DNA from: Lewinellaceae bacterium
GTDB lineage: Bacteria; Bacteroidota; Bacteroidia; Chitinophagales; Saprospiraceae
Length of the DNA: 64,000 nucleotides
Assembly (NCBI GenBank): GCA_016719605.1
Contig: JADJYW010000002.1
Span: 186,001-250,000, forward strand
Reading direction: 5' to 3'
The stretch's first letter is position 1; every line of letters starts with the position of its first letter. A model generated the notes under the pieces. It saw only the letters and a list, made by a program, of their open reading frames with translations, was not told the DNA's origin and did no database searches. Of the stretch, positions 17,320-27,400 are shown one piece after another. Both the position numbers and the translations under genes were made by a program.

Positions 17320-19205
17320 AAAATCTCCCGTTCCTCCTCGCCCTCCTGCTCGCCGCCGCCCTTCCCGCCCAGCAACCACCCATCCCTGCCGCCTACGGTA
17401 GCCTGCACTACGACAAAGACGGGACACTGCGTGGACGAGGAACTGATGGGAAAAAAATAGTGCTGCGCCGCAAATCCGCCCACTTCACCCTCGCCGGCGT
17501 CACGCCCCGGGTAAGCGGCGCGAAGGACGGCCTGCGCCTCGTTTTTTCCGATAAAAACCTGCGCAACGGCAAAATCACCTACGGCCTCATCCCCTACGGA
17601 CAACACACGTTCCCGACCGCCGTGCTGCGGTTTGCAGCCGATATTGACGCAAAAGGCAATGCCCTCCTGCCCATCCGCACCGACCTCAAGGAGGGCTACG
17701 ACCACACCGGCTGGCAAAAAGCCGGTTTCGGTGTTATCGGCTACCGACTGACTACCGCCAAGGGAACCATGGTACACGAGGGCAAGCAGGCCTTCGCGGC
17801 TACTTCGACGGGGTTCGAACCGCGGCCAACGGTGCTGCGCGGACCGTTTGTGTCCAACCAGACCTCGAACAGCGCCGTCATCTGGTACGAAACCTCGGAG
17901 CCGGTGCTGACCTGCATCAAAACGGACGCGGCGCCCGATACCTTTTTCAGCCGCTCGCCGCTGACCCGCCACGAAGTGAACCTCACCGGCCTGATGCCCG
18001 ACACCGAGTACCGCTACACCGTGTCTTGCGCCGGCGTCGGCCTGCCGTTTCGGTTTCGCACCGCGCCGGCGTCGGGCAGCCAAGCACCGTTTTCGTTTGC
18101 ATACGCCAGCGACTCGCGCAGCGGCTATGGCGGCGGCGAGCGCAACCTGTACGGCGCCAATGCACAAATCATGCAGCGCATCGGGGCGTTGGCTTGTAAG
18201 GAAAACGCGGCATTCGTGCAGTTTACCGGCGACCTTGCCGACGGCTATGTGGGCCACCCCGACGAGCTGCGCCTCCAACTCACCAACTGGATACACGCCG
18301 TGGAGCCCTACTGGCACTACCTGCCGTTCAACGTCGGCATGGGCAACCACGAGTCGCTGGGCTGGTCGCCCGCAGGCAGCGGGAGTATCGTGGCCGACGG
18401 TTTTCCCTACGAGACCCATTCGGCGGAGGCGTTGTTTGCGGAAATGTTCGTGAACCCGCAAAACGGTCCGCACAGCGAGGACGGCTCCCGCTACGACCCC
18501 GACCCGTACCGCCGCGGCGATTTCCCCACCTACTCCGAAAACGTGTTCGCCTACACCTACGCCAATACCGCCATGGTGGTGCTCAACTCCGACTACTGGT
18601 ACGCGCCGACCCTGAAAAAAACGCGCCCCATCGGCGGCAACCTGCACGGCTACATCATGGACGAGCAACTGCGCTGGCTAAAAAACACGCTGGCGCAATT
18701 GGAGGCCGACAGCGCGATTGACCATATTTTCGTGACCGTGCACACCCCGCCTTTTCCCAACGGAGGGCACCGCGGCGACTGCATGTGGTACAACGGCGAC
18801 AATGAGCACCGCCCCTGGATTGCGGGCAAACCCGTGGAAAAAGGCATCATCGAGCGCCGCGACGAGCTGCTCGACCTCTGTGCCAACCGCTCCTCCAAAG
18901 TCGTCGGCTTCCTCTGCGGCGACGAGCACAACTACAACCGCATGCTGCTGGAAGACAACACCCCACGCTATCCCGACAACTGGGACAAACCCCGCGTCGC
19001 GCTCCAGCGCCCGCTCTGGCAATTCATCAACGGAGCTGCCGGCGCGCCGTTTTATGCCCAGCAAAAACTGCCGTGGTCGGCGGCGGTGGAAGGTTTTACG
19101 GTGCAGAACGCGTTGTGCTTTTTTGATGTTTCCGGAAAAAAAATCCGGCTGCGGGTGCTGAATCCGGATACGCTGGAGGAGATAGACCGGGTGGAGGTGC
19201 GGTGA
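17316..19205 (+). CDS. Exported calcineurin-like metallophosphatase with purple-acid-phosphatase-type N-terminal domain
   Basis: 629 aa. Signal peptide MKNLPFLLALLLAAALPAQQ; a fibronectin-III/PAP-N-like domain about residues 165-250 (RPTVLRGPFVSNQTSNSAVI, NLTGLMPDTEYRYTV); then the metallophosphoesterase domain with metal ligands in ASDSRSG, FTGDLADG, GMGNHESLG, TVHTPPFPNGG and GDEHNYNR. These enzymes are dinuclear-metal phosphatases or phosphodiesterases acting outside the inner membrane. No sorting domain is seen. The start ATG overlaps the stop of the LRR remnant by four bases, by chance rather than as an operon. Confidence 0.88.
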   Translation: MKNLPFLLALLLAAALPAQQPPIPAAYGSLHYDKDGTLRGRGTDGKKIVLRRKSAHFTLAGVTPRVSGAKDGLRLVFSDKNLRNGKITYGLIPYGQHTFPTAVLRFAADIDAKGNALLPIRTDLKEGYDHTGWQKAGFGVIGYRLTTAKGTMVHEGKQAFAATSTGFEPRPTVLRGPFVSNQTSNSAVIWYETSEPVLTCIKTDAAPDTFFSRSPLTRHEVNLTGLMPDTEYRYTVSCAGVGLPFRFRTAPASGSQAPFSFAYASDSRSGYGGGERNLYGANAQIMQRIGALACKENAAFVQFTGDLADGYVGHPDELRLQLTNWIHAVEPYWHYLPFNVGMGNHESLGWSPAGSGSIVADGFPYETHSAEALFAEMFVNPQNGPHSEDGSRYDPDPYRRGDFPTYSENVFAYTYANTAMVVLNSDYWYAPTLKKTRPIGGNLHGYIMDEQLRWLKNTLAQLEADSAIDHIFVTVHTPPFPNGGHRGDCMWYNGDNEHRPWIAGKPVEKGIIERRDELLDLCANRSSKVVGFLCGDEHNYNRMLLEDNTPRYPDNWDKPRVALQRPLWQFINGAAGAPFYAQQKLPWSAAVEGFTVQNALCFFDVSGKKIRLRVLNPDTLEEIDRVEVR

Positions 19206-19321
19206 CAGCGACGGTCGTACACTTCCCATTTGAGCCGGCATGGATCGCCGAAGCTTAGGCTCATACTACTTTTAAGACAGTCCCGTTACCTTCCCCCTAT
19301 CACAAACACCGGCAACAGCGT

Positions 19322-20284
19322 ATGTCCACACCCAAACTTTTCGGAATTCTACTTCTTGCGTTTTCCTCCTGCCTGGGCGGCCCGCGCCACGGCCTCAAGT
19401 TCAGTATCCCGGACTCGGCGGGCGATATTTACCTGGTCGTTCTCGGTATCGCGCAGGACGGTGGCTACCCACACGCGGATTGTCGGCAGAAATGCTGCCG
19501 GCTGGTTGTAAACGGGTATCAGCCGGCCCGGTCGCCGGTTTGTCTCGGCCTGGTGGACGAGCGGGCCGGCAAGGTCTTCCTGTTTGAAGCTACGCCCGCG
19601 TTTGCGAATCAATGGTGGCTTTTGCAGGAGCTGACCAACAACCGCGACAAACGCACGCCCGACGGTATTTTCCTTACCCACGCCCACATCGGCCACTACA
19701 CCGGGCTGATGCAACTGGGACGCGAGGTGATGGGGACGAAAAATGCACCCGTTTGGGCGATGCCCCGCATGGAAAAATTCCTGCGGGAAAACGGGCCGTG
19801 GAGCCAACTCGTCCGTCTTCAAAACATTGACCTGCAAGCATTGCAGGCCGACAGCACGGTACAACTGACGGCCGACTTGCGCGTCACGCCGTTCCTCGTG
19901 CCGCACCGCGACGAATACTCCGAGACCGTGGGTTTTCGCATCGAATCGCGGAACAAAAAGGTGCTGTTCATTCCGGATATTGACAAGTGGGAAAAATGGT
20001 CGCGCGACATCGTGCAGGAAGTGCGTGCGGTGGATCATGCCCTGGTGGACGCTACATTTTACAAAGACGGCGAACTCGTCGGGCGCACCATGCAGGAGGT
20101 GCCGCACCCGTTTGTTGTAGAAACCATGCAGCGGTTCGCGTCGGAGCCGGGGCCTGAAAAAAAGAAAGTGACGTTTCTGCATTTCAACCACACCAACCCG
20201 ATGATTTGGGAGCACAAAGCTCGAAATGAAGTGCTTTCGGCTGGGTTTTCGATTGCGGAAGAGGGTATGGTGTTCGGGTTGTAG
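19322..20284 (+). CDS. PqqB-like metallo-beta-lactamase-fold protein
   Basis: 320 aa. N-terminus MSTPKLFGILLLAFSSCLGG has a lipobox-like SSC, so it may be a lipoprotein. VVLGIAQDGGYPHADC followed by a Cys pair (QKCCR) and THAHIGHYTGLMQLGR is the PqqB-like branch of the MBL superfamily, where HxHxG replaces HxHxD. C-terminal FLHFNHTNP gives the second His patch. PqqB takes part in pyrroloquinoline quinone synthesis, but no other pqq gene is present and this branch is common in Bacteroidota without PQQ, so its substrate is unknown; it is probably a hydrolase. Confidence 0.8.
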   Translation: MSTPKLFGILLLAFSSCLGGPRHGLKFSIPDSAGDIYLVVLGIAQDGGYPHADCRQKCCRLVVNGYQPARSPVCLGLVDERAGKVFLFEATPAFANQWWLLQELTNNRDKRTPDGIFLTHAHIGHYTGLMQLGREVMGTKNAPVWAMPRMEKFLRENGPWSQLVRLQNIDLQALQADSTVQLTADLRVTPFLVPHRDEYSETVGFRIESRNKKVLFIPDIDKWEKWSRDIVQEVRAVDHALVDATFYKDGELVGRTMQEVPHPFVVETMQRFASEPGPEKKKVTFLHFNHTNPMIWEHKARNEVLSAGFSIAEEGMVFGL

Positions 20285-20436
20285 CGTCGAGACTGTGCAG
20301 GAAAGGAGTCGTTTTGCTCGTCTGTTGGCCTTGCAATGATTTGCCACCACCAAAAAAAGATACCGTTGTGTAAAAACCGCCGGCATAGCATAGTTGTTTG
20401 CAAGACAGTATTCATGCTTTTAAAATACTACTTGTC

Positions 20437-21018
20437 ATGTCTAAATCAACAATGCTTTTCTCGTTCTTCTTTGCCCTCGCGGTACAATCTTTTGCGCAAT
20501 CGGATGAAAATTTTTGGGCCAGATTACAAGCCGGTTATGGGTTTAGCGGTTCCGGCGATCGGTCCGGCTATGTGGGCAACCTCTCCGGCGGCTGGTATTT
20601 CCATCCGCGATTCAAGGCAGGATTAGGGTTTGCCTACGCCGGTTTCGATAATGGCGTGTACGAACCGGCTGACGACAACAAGGCTCGTGCATTGGGGCTT
20701 GAACTCAATGCATTTTACAACCTCATCAACGCGCCGTGGTTTAAAGTGGAAATAGGCGCCGGACCCCACCTACAGTTTTGGGACTGGAATTACCGCGCAG
20801 CTCCCAACACAACTATTTTTATCTCCGGTCCCGATATCATTGTCCTGCCCGGCGAATCAGTCGAATTTGATGAAATCCAATTGGGCTACAACGCTTCCCT
20901 GGGCCTGATCATAACGCCGTCGGATAAGCTGGAATTTGGCATCTGGGGCGTGCACCAAAACGGACTCAAGGGCGATAACATCTCAACTATACGGGTAGGG
21001 GCCGGATTTAAATTATAG
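20437..21018 (+). CDS. Outer-membrane beta-barrel protein
   Basis: 193 aa. Signal peptide MSKSTMLFSFFFALAVQSFAQ, then alternating amphipathic strands (FWARLQAGYGFSGSGDRSGY, GNLSGGWYFHPRFKAGLGFA, WFKVEIGAGPHLQFWDW) ending ISTIRVGAGFKL with a C-terminal beta-signal-like strand. This resembles the small eight-stranded OmpA/OmpW-like barrels. ATG 20437 is chosen to place the signal peptide. Function unknown. Confidence 0.78.
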   Translation: MSKSTMLFSFFFALAVQSFAQSDENFWARLQAGYGFSGSGDRSGYVGNLSGGWYFHPRFKAGLGFAYAGFDNGVYEPADDNKARALGLELNAFYNLINAPWFKVEIGAGPHLQFWDWNYRAAPNTTIFISGPDIIVLPGESVEFDEIQLGYNASLGLIITPSDKLEFGIWGVHQNGLKGDNISTIRVGAGFKL

Positions 21019-21206
21019 CAGGCCCTGCGATGGTGGCGGTTTCCTTAAAAACAGATTAAAAAAGAGGGCTTTCGGATTAGCATCGCAGTCTGTCGGATGC
21101 CTGTCACTTTTCCGCAACCCGTGGCGCAGTTTTTGACTTACTGGTAGAAATGCCTGCCCGCAATCGAATCAATCGGGCCAGCCAAACCAATCGAATCAAT
21201 TCTACC

Positions 21207-22544
21207 ATGCGCAAACTGTACGTCTTCACGGCCATTGTAGCCACTATTCTCCTCGCCTGCAAACACGATCCCCTGTGGAACCCCCTGGACCTGGAATTGC
21301 ACAAAGCCATTTCCGGCGGCTCGCATACCGGCTCGGCCGACTATTTTGTACTGCCCGAAGCGCATGACCTGGGCAGTATCCCGCAGTCGGCCGCCAACCC
21401 CTTGACGGCCGAAAAAGTGGCGCTCGGCAAGTTGCTTTTTTTTGAATCGGCTTTTGGCGTAGAGGCCAAGCACGTTTCCGGCATGGCTACGTTTTCCTGC
21501 TCCTCGTGCCATGTACCTGCGGCGGGCTTCCGGCCCAACCGCATGCAGGGCATCGCCGACGGTGCTTATGGTTTTGGCCACAACGGCGACGCCCGCCAAA
21601 AACGCCTCGAATACAGCGATCAGGATATTGACGCGCAGGGCGCCCGCCCGCTGTCGGTGCTCAATGTCGCCTTCGTTACCAATTCCATGTGGAATGGCTC
21701 CTTCGGGTCGGAAGGCGTGAACGCCGGCACCGAAGCGCTGTGGGGCGTGTTCGACCCCGGTACCGCTGCCAACCACTTGCGCATCGGTACGCTGGAAGGA
21801 CAAAACATCGAAGGGTTGAAAACCCACCGCCTGCTCTTCAACCGCGAATTGGTGGAGTTTTATGGCTACAAACCCGCTTTCGATGCAGCATTTGCCGACG
21901 TGCCGGAGGAAGAGCGCTACACCCGCACCACGGCGAGCTTCGCCATTTCGGCCTATCTGCGGCAATTGCTCTGCACCGAGGCACCGTTCCAGCGCTGGCT
22001 CAAGGGCGAAGAAAATGCCATGACCGAGGAGCAAAAACGCGGCGCCCTGCTGTTTTTCGGCAAGGCCGGTTGCGTGCGCTGCCACAACGAACCCAACCTC
22101 GGCTCCATGACGTTTCACGCCATCGGCGTGGAAGACCTGTACGAAAATGGCGGCCTGAAAACGGACGAAAATGACCGCCGCAACCTGGGCCGCGGGGGAT
22201 TCACCGGCAAAGCCGAAGATATGTTCCGATTCCGCGTACCCCAACTGTACAACCTTGGCGACAGCGGCCCCTACTTCCACGGCAGCAGCAAACAAACACT
22301 GCGCGAAGCCCTGGACTATTTCAATGCCGGCATACCGGAAAACCCGCGCGTGCCGCATTCCCAGATTTCGGCGTTTTTCCACCCGCTGAACCTCTCGTCC
22401 GCAGAAATGGACGACCTCGAAGCCTTTATCCGCGACGGCCTGCGCGACCCAAACCTCCAGCGCTATGTGCCGGAAAAAGTACTGTCGGGATTCTGCTTTC
22501 CCAACAATGACGAACAGTCGCGGAAAGATTTGGGATGCGAGTAG
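21207..22544 (+). CDS. Diheme cytochrome c peroxidase (MauG/CCP family) lipoprotein
   Basis: 445 aa from ATG 21207. Lipobox ILLACKHD predicts an envelope lipoprotein facing the periplasm. Two c-type heme sites are seen: CSSCH (about 99-103) and CVRCH (about 290-294), with family segments such as LGKLLFFESAF and RFRVPQLYNLGDSGPYFHGS. Bacterial CCPs reduce hydrogen peroxide using electrons from periplasmic cytochromes; MauG-like members do other oxidations. An upstream in-frame extension (21150) encodes an AATCGAATC-rich stretch and is rejected. Confidence 0.92.
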   Translation: MRKLYVFTAIVATILLACKHDPLWNPLDLELHKAISGGSHTGSADYFVLPEAHDLGSIPQSAANPLTAEKVALGKLLFFESAFGVEAKHVSGMATFSCSSCHVPAAGFRPNRMQGIADGAYGFGHNGDARQKRLEYSDQDIDAQGARPLSVLNVAFVTNSMWNGSFGSEGVNAGTEALWGVFDPGTAANHLRIGTLEGQNIEGLKTHRLLFNRELVEFYGYKPAFDAAFADVPEEERYTRTTASFAISAYLRQLLCTEAPFQRWLKGEENAMTEEQKRGALLFFGKAGCVRCHNEPNLGSMTFHAIGVEDLYENGGLKTDENDRRNLGRGGFTGKAEDMFRFRVPQLYNLGDSGPYFHGSSKQTLREALDYFNAGIPENPRVPHSQISAFFHPLNLSSAEMDDLEAFIRDGLRDPNLQRYVPEKVLSGFCFPNNDEQSRKDLGCE

Positions 22545-22930
22545 CAAGGGACAAGTAGGCAAGGGGCAAAAAAGCGAGGGGCAAATTGGCGAAGCGCCGG
22601 TTTGCCCTTTGTTGTGTTCGTCGGGGTTGTGTCGAGAGTCCCGGAGGGACTGCATCTTTTTGGACAGTACCAACGGACATTTTGTACCGTTCCGTAGGAA
22701 TGGTATTGGGCGAACGAGATGCCGTTCCTATACCGTCGAGCATGCCCTTCGCATATTCCGGGACTGTTGTCTTCGAGGGGCGGGGGCCTCGGGCGCCGGG
22801 CGGTCCGGTATCAAACTGGTATGTGGTGTTGAAGTCTCCGGTGGTATTGGAAAAAAGCGCACGCGTTGAGCCTATCATTTGACATAACCCATACCTTCAC
22901 CCCTACTTATGTCAACTTATCTTTTTCAGC
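22545..22930. other. Repeat-rich gap between peroxidase and ATPase genes
   Basis: About 390 bp without an intact gene. It holds an AGGGGCAA-rich patch (about 22550-22600), a short palindrome AGTCCCGGAGGGACT (22637-22651), a further ACCGTTCC-type palindromic patch (about 22686-22712), and a fragment of the adhesin repeat gene (22814-22866). Confidence 0.6.
22814..22866 (-). pseudogene. Orphan fragment of the NTTG-repeat adhesin
   Basis: The minus strand reads ALFSNTTGDFNTTYQFDTG, matching the 15-residue repeat of the adhesin at 24483-28530 (for example ALFSNTTGYRNTANG). Only about one unit is left, 1.6 kb downstream of the intact gene's end, beyond the ATPase gene. Confidence 0.6.
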
Positions 22931-24355
22931 ATGAAAAACACGGAATTCATCGGACGCAAGCCCGAACGTGCCATTTTGGAGGAAGCGCTTCAATCCGGTG
23001 AAGCCGAAATGGTAGCGATTGTGGGGCGCAGAAGGGTCGGAAAGACCTTTTTGGTGACGCAAACCTACGCCGGACGCATTGTTTTTGAACTGACCGGCGT
23101 CCAAAAGGCTACCCTGAAACAGCAACTCACCAACTTCCGGGACGAACTGTACAACGTCGCAGGCGGAGAAGCCCTCCCCGAAGTGCCCGGCGACTGGCTT
23201 TCGGCGTTCCGAATGTTGCGGCAATATGTGCAGACCCGCTTGGGCGAGGAAAAAGTGGTGCTGTTTTTTGACGAACTACCCTGGCTGTCCAACGTCAAAT
23301 CGGGTTTTTTGCAAGCCTTCAGCTATTTTTGGAACAGTTGGGCTTCCCGCCAACCCCTTGTCGTCGTCATCTGCGGGTCGGCGGCTTCCTGGATGATTCA
23401 AAAAGTGGTGAACGACACGGGCGGGCTGCACAACCGCATCACCCGGCGGATTCAATTAGAGCCATTCACCCTCGGCGAAACGGAGCGTTATCTTTCCGCA
23501 AGGGGCGTGGGCTGGGACCGCTACCAAATCCTGCAGTTTTACATGGTCACGGGCGGCATTCCGCACTATCTCAAGGAAGCAAAACCGGGCAAAAGCGCCG
23601 CCCAAACCATTGACCTGATTGCTTTTTCCGGCAGCGGACTGCTGCGGGACGAGTTCTCGAAACTCTACCCGGCGCTTTTCAGAAATTCGGAACTGCACAT
23701 TGCCGTCATCCGGGCGCTCTTCCAAAAAAAATCGGGGATGACCCGGCAGCAGATTCTGGAACTCGTGCAAACCTCCTCCGGCGGCGGCATCACCACGGCT
23801 TTGGAGGAACTCGAACAGTCCGGTTTTTTGAGATTATCGTACCCATTCGGCAAAAAAGTGAGGGACAAAGTGTGGCGGCTGACGGACGAATATTCCATTT
23901 TTTACCTCCAATTCATCGAAGACAAAATCATTCAGCGGGAACACAATTGGCTCAACCTCATGGATTCGCAGGCATACAAAAGCTGGGGCGGCTTTGCCTT
24001 TGAAAACATCTGCCTCCGGCACCTTCCGCAAATCAAAAAGGCCCTCGGTATTTCGGGCATTTACACGGAAGCTTCTTCTTTTTATAAAAAAGGCAGCGCC
24101 ACGGAAGAAGGCGCTCAAATTGACCTGGTGCTGGACCGCAAAGACCGGGTCATCAACCTCTTTGAAATCAAGTTTTACAACGATACCTTTCATTTCAGTG
24201 CCTCCGACATGGCTGATTTGCGCACTAAACAAAGTGTTTTCACGGCAACGACGCAAGTGCGCAAGTACGTTTCATGGGTACTCCTCACGACCTTCGGGCT
24301 GAAAAACAAGGGGATTTTGGACACGGTGCTGACGATGGAGGATTTGTTTGAGTAG
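22931..24355 (+). CDS. ATPase of the archaeal-type AAA/DUF234 family
   Basis: 474 aa. FIGRKPERAILEEAL, Walker A GRRRVGKTFL (about 32-41) and Walker B VVLFFDELPW (about 115-124) mark the PF01637-type ATPase; a winged-helix region follows (TRQQILELVQTSSGGGITTA), then a DUF234 C-terminal part with QIDLVLDRKDRVINLFEIKF, which has the D..ExK pattern of a PD-(D/E)XK nuclease fold. These proteins are widespread in mobile parts of genomes and their role is not settled; DNA-related activity is likely. It is flanked by repeats and an adhesin fragment, so this may be an insertion. Confidence 0.85.
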   Translation: MKNTEFIGRKPERAILEEALQSGEAEMVAIVGRRRVGKTFLVTQTYAGRIVFELTGVQKATLKQQLTNFRDELYNVAGGEALPEVPGDWLSAFRMLRQYVQTRLGEEKVVLFFDELPWLSNVKSGFLQAFSYFWNSWASRQPLVVVICGSAASWMIQKVVNDTGGLHNRITRRIQLEPFTLGETERYLSARGVGWDRYQILQFYMVTGGIPHYLKEAKPGKSAAQTIDLIAFSGSGLLRDEFSKLYPALFRNSELHIAVIRALFQKKSGMTRQQILELVQTSSGGGITTALEELEQSGFLRLSYPFGKKVRDKVWRLTDEYSIFYLQFIEDKIIQREHNWLNLMDSQAYKSWGGFAFENICLRHLPQIKKALGISGIYTEASSFYKKGSATEEGAQIDLVLDRKDRVINLFEIKFYNDTFHFSASDMADLRTKQSVFTATTQVRKYVSWVLLTTFGLKNKGILDTVLTMEDLFE

Positions 24356-24414
24356 AGGGGATTTTTCGCAGCCAGTGGTGGGCTCGCTCAAATCTAAGCA
24401 GATTGGCGCCGGAA

Positions 24415-24456
24415 TAAAAAATCCGTGCCCGCTCCCGGTTGGGAACGGACACGGAT
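24415..24456 (-). terminator. Rho-independent terminator of the S74 adhesin gene
   Basis: Arms 24421-24436 and 24441-24456 pair with two G-U wobbles around a GGTT loop; on the minus strand the hairpin is followed by TTTTTT. It lies 27 bp after the adhesin stop codon. Confidence 0.85.
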
Positions 24457-24482
24457 GAGGGACGGATTTCTCTCTTGCTTGC

Positions 24483-27400
24483 TTAGTTTCCTACACCGAT
24501 ACCGGCGGTTTGCAGCGCGGCGGTGATCTTGTCGAGTTGGGCTTTCATCGCTGCGTTCTCCGCTTTTTGCGCCACATTATCCGCCTTCAATTTCTCGATT
24601 TCCAATTTTCCAAGTTCTATCACCACCTGTTGCTCCTGCATTCCCTTCACTAGCAGCGGCACAAAACTTCCGTACGCAATCCCGTAGTTGTCCACCGCGC
24701 TCGTGGGCACGTGCAGGCCGCTAAACTCGAAGCGGAGGTCTTTGCACGCCTGCTCTACTTCCTGTGCCAGGAAGCCCGTTTGTACGATGGCGCTGCTTTC
24801 GCGGTAGTCCTGCCCAGCCAGGCGCTGTTGGCGGACGCTGTCGGGCATGTTTTGCATCAGGTGCTCGTCGAACTTGCGGGTGTCGAACTGGTACGTGACC
24901 GGGCGGAGTTTTTCGATAAAAGCCAGGCCCGGTACCTGATCGTCGTGGATGTTGAACTTGAAGCGGGCGTCGGAAGGGAAGGTATAGGCCACCTGCCCTT
25001 CGATTACGGTAACGATGGTGTTGCCGAGGCGGACTTTGTTGCTGGCGTTGACAGTAGTGGTTCTGCCGATAGCGGTGGCATTGCTTAAGGTGCCTGAACC
25101 GACATTGGAACTGGTCCCGACACACACATTATTCGCACCGGTCGTGTTGCCTGCCATAGCGCTCTGACCGAGTGCGAGATTACCGAAGCCACTTGTGTTG
25201 GCATTCAGCGAATTCGCACCGAGAGCGGTGTTGAAATTGCCGGTGGTGTTGGCTTGCCCGGCACTGGTACCAACGAAGGTATTGTTCAGCGCATTGGGCA
25301 GTTCCAACCGGGGCGAGCCGCCTGCATTTTTGCGCAGCACCATATTCTCCGTGCCTGCGAGGTCGAAGCGGATGATGTCTTCATTGGCGCTTTCTTCTAC
25401 TTGTATTTTGGTATTGTTGTCTGCATCCGAGACCCCCTTGGCGATGATGCTGCCATTGACATGGAGGGTAGCGGCAGGGCTGGTCACACCAATGCCTACG
25501 CTCACCGCATCAGCGCCCGTGCCGCCCAGTACCATGCTGTTGCTGGCGCCCACTTTGGCTTTGTAGCCGATGGCGGTGGCGTTGGTCAAATTAAACGTGT
25601 TCACATCGGCGTCGTAACCCAAAGCCGTATTGTTGGACCCGCTGGCATTGCTGTTGAGAGCACTCCTTCCAACGGCGGTATTATTAGAACCGCTGGAGTT
25701 GCTGTCCATCGCACTTGCTCCTACGGCCGTATTGCCATTCCCGGCAGTGTTGTCTACCAATGCGAAGTCACCGAAGGCAGAATTCAAGCTTCCGGTAGTG
25801 TTGAAAAATAAGGCATTGAAGCCGCTGGCGGTGTTGTTGCTGCCCGTGGTGTTGGCCTTCAGCGTATTGGCGCCTACGGCAGTATTGGCGCTGCTGGCGG
25901 TGTTGGCGCTGCCGCTTGCCACACCAATGAAGGTATTGCTGCCGCCATCGCCTAACTCCAGCCGGGTCGTGCCACCTGCATTTTTGCGCAGCACCATATT
26001 CTCCGTGCCGCCGAGGTCAAAGCGGATGATGTCTTCGTTCGGGTTTTTCTCCACTTGTACTTTGGTGTTGTTGTCGGCATCGGCGAGCAGCGTTTGCGGA
26101 GATATTTTCGCCCAGTCCGTACCGTTGTAAAACCAAAAGGCATTGGTGTCGGTATCGTACACCAGCAAGCCGGTAGCGGGTGTGGCTATGGCCGTGCGCT
26201 GCGCCGACGTCATGCGGGGCGCCAGCATGCCTTTGTTCGTGGAAGTCAGGTCGAGCAGGGCGCTGGCAGCGGGGATGGAAGTGCCCACGCCGACATTGAC
26301 CGCTTCATCGCCTGTGCCGCCCAGTACGAGGCTGTTGCTGGCGCCCACTTTGGCATTGTAGCCGATGGCGGTGGCGTTGGTTAATGCGCCTGAAGTTACG
26401 TCGGCCGCATAGCCCAGGGCGGTATTGCTGCTGCCGGTGGTGTTGTTAAACAGCGCAGCCCATCCTGTGGCGGTGTTGTCATTACCTGTTGTATTGAAAG
26501 CAAGCGCAGTCAATCCATTGGCGGTGTTGTAGTTGCCGGTGGTGTTGGACCCAAGCGCTCCTGATCCATTGGCGGTGTTTCTGTAGCCGGTGGTGTTGGA
26601 AAAAAGCGCAGACACTCCATTGGCGGTGTTGAAATTGCCGGTGGTGTTGGCTTGCCCCGCACTGGTTCCAACGAAGGTATTGTTCAGCGCATTGGGCAGT
26701 TCCAGTCGCTGGGAGCCGTCTGCGTTCTTTTGCAGCACCATGCTCTCCGTGCCTGCGAGGTCGAAGCGGATGATGTCTTCGTTCGGGTTTTTCTCCACTT
26801 GTATTTTGGTGTCGTTGTCGGCGTCGGCGAGCAGTGTTTGCGGAGAGATTTTCGCCCATGCCGTGCCGTTGAAAAACCAAAAGGCATTGGTGTCGGTATC
26901 GAACACGAGCAAGCCGGTGGCGGGCGCGGCAATGGCGGTACGCTGGGCCGTCGTCATGCGGGGCGCGAGCATGCCTCTGTTAGAGGAGGTCAGGTCAAGC
27001 ACGGCGCTGGCGTCAGGGATTTCTGTACCGACGCCTACGCTGACCGCATCGGCGCCCGTGCCGCCCAGCACGAGGCTGTTGCTGGCGCCCACTTTGGCAG
27101 CATAGCCGATAGCAGTGGCGTTGGTTAATGCGCCGGTGGTCACGTCGGCATAACTACCGATGGCGGTGTTGTAGTCGCCGGTGGTGTTGTTATACAGCGC
27201 ATTCATTCCATTGGCAGTGTTGGAGTTGCCGGTGGTGTTGAAATAAAGTGCCCCCAATCCGGTAGCGGTGTTCCAGATGCCTTCGGTGTTGTTATACAGC
27301 GCCTCAAATCCATTGGCGGTGTTGTAGCTGCCGGTGGTGTTGTTATAAAGCGCATACCCGCCATTGGCGGTGTTAAAGCCGCCTTCGGTGTTGAAATACA

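Noticed and set aside
19322..20284. True PqqB of a pqq cluster
   Set aside because: No pqqA, C, D or E nearby; similar MBL proteins are common in Bacteroidota without PQQ synthesis.
22931..24355. Transposase or integrase
   Set aside because: Walker motifs and the DUF234-type C-terminus identify an ATPase; no DDE or tyrosine recombinase motifs and no terminal inverted repeats with target duplication were found.
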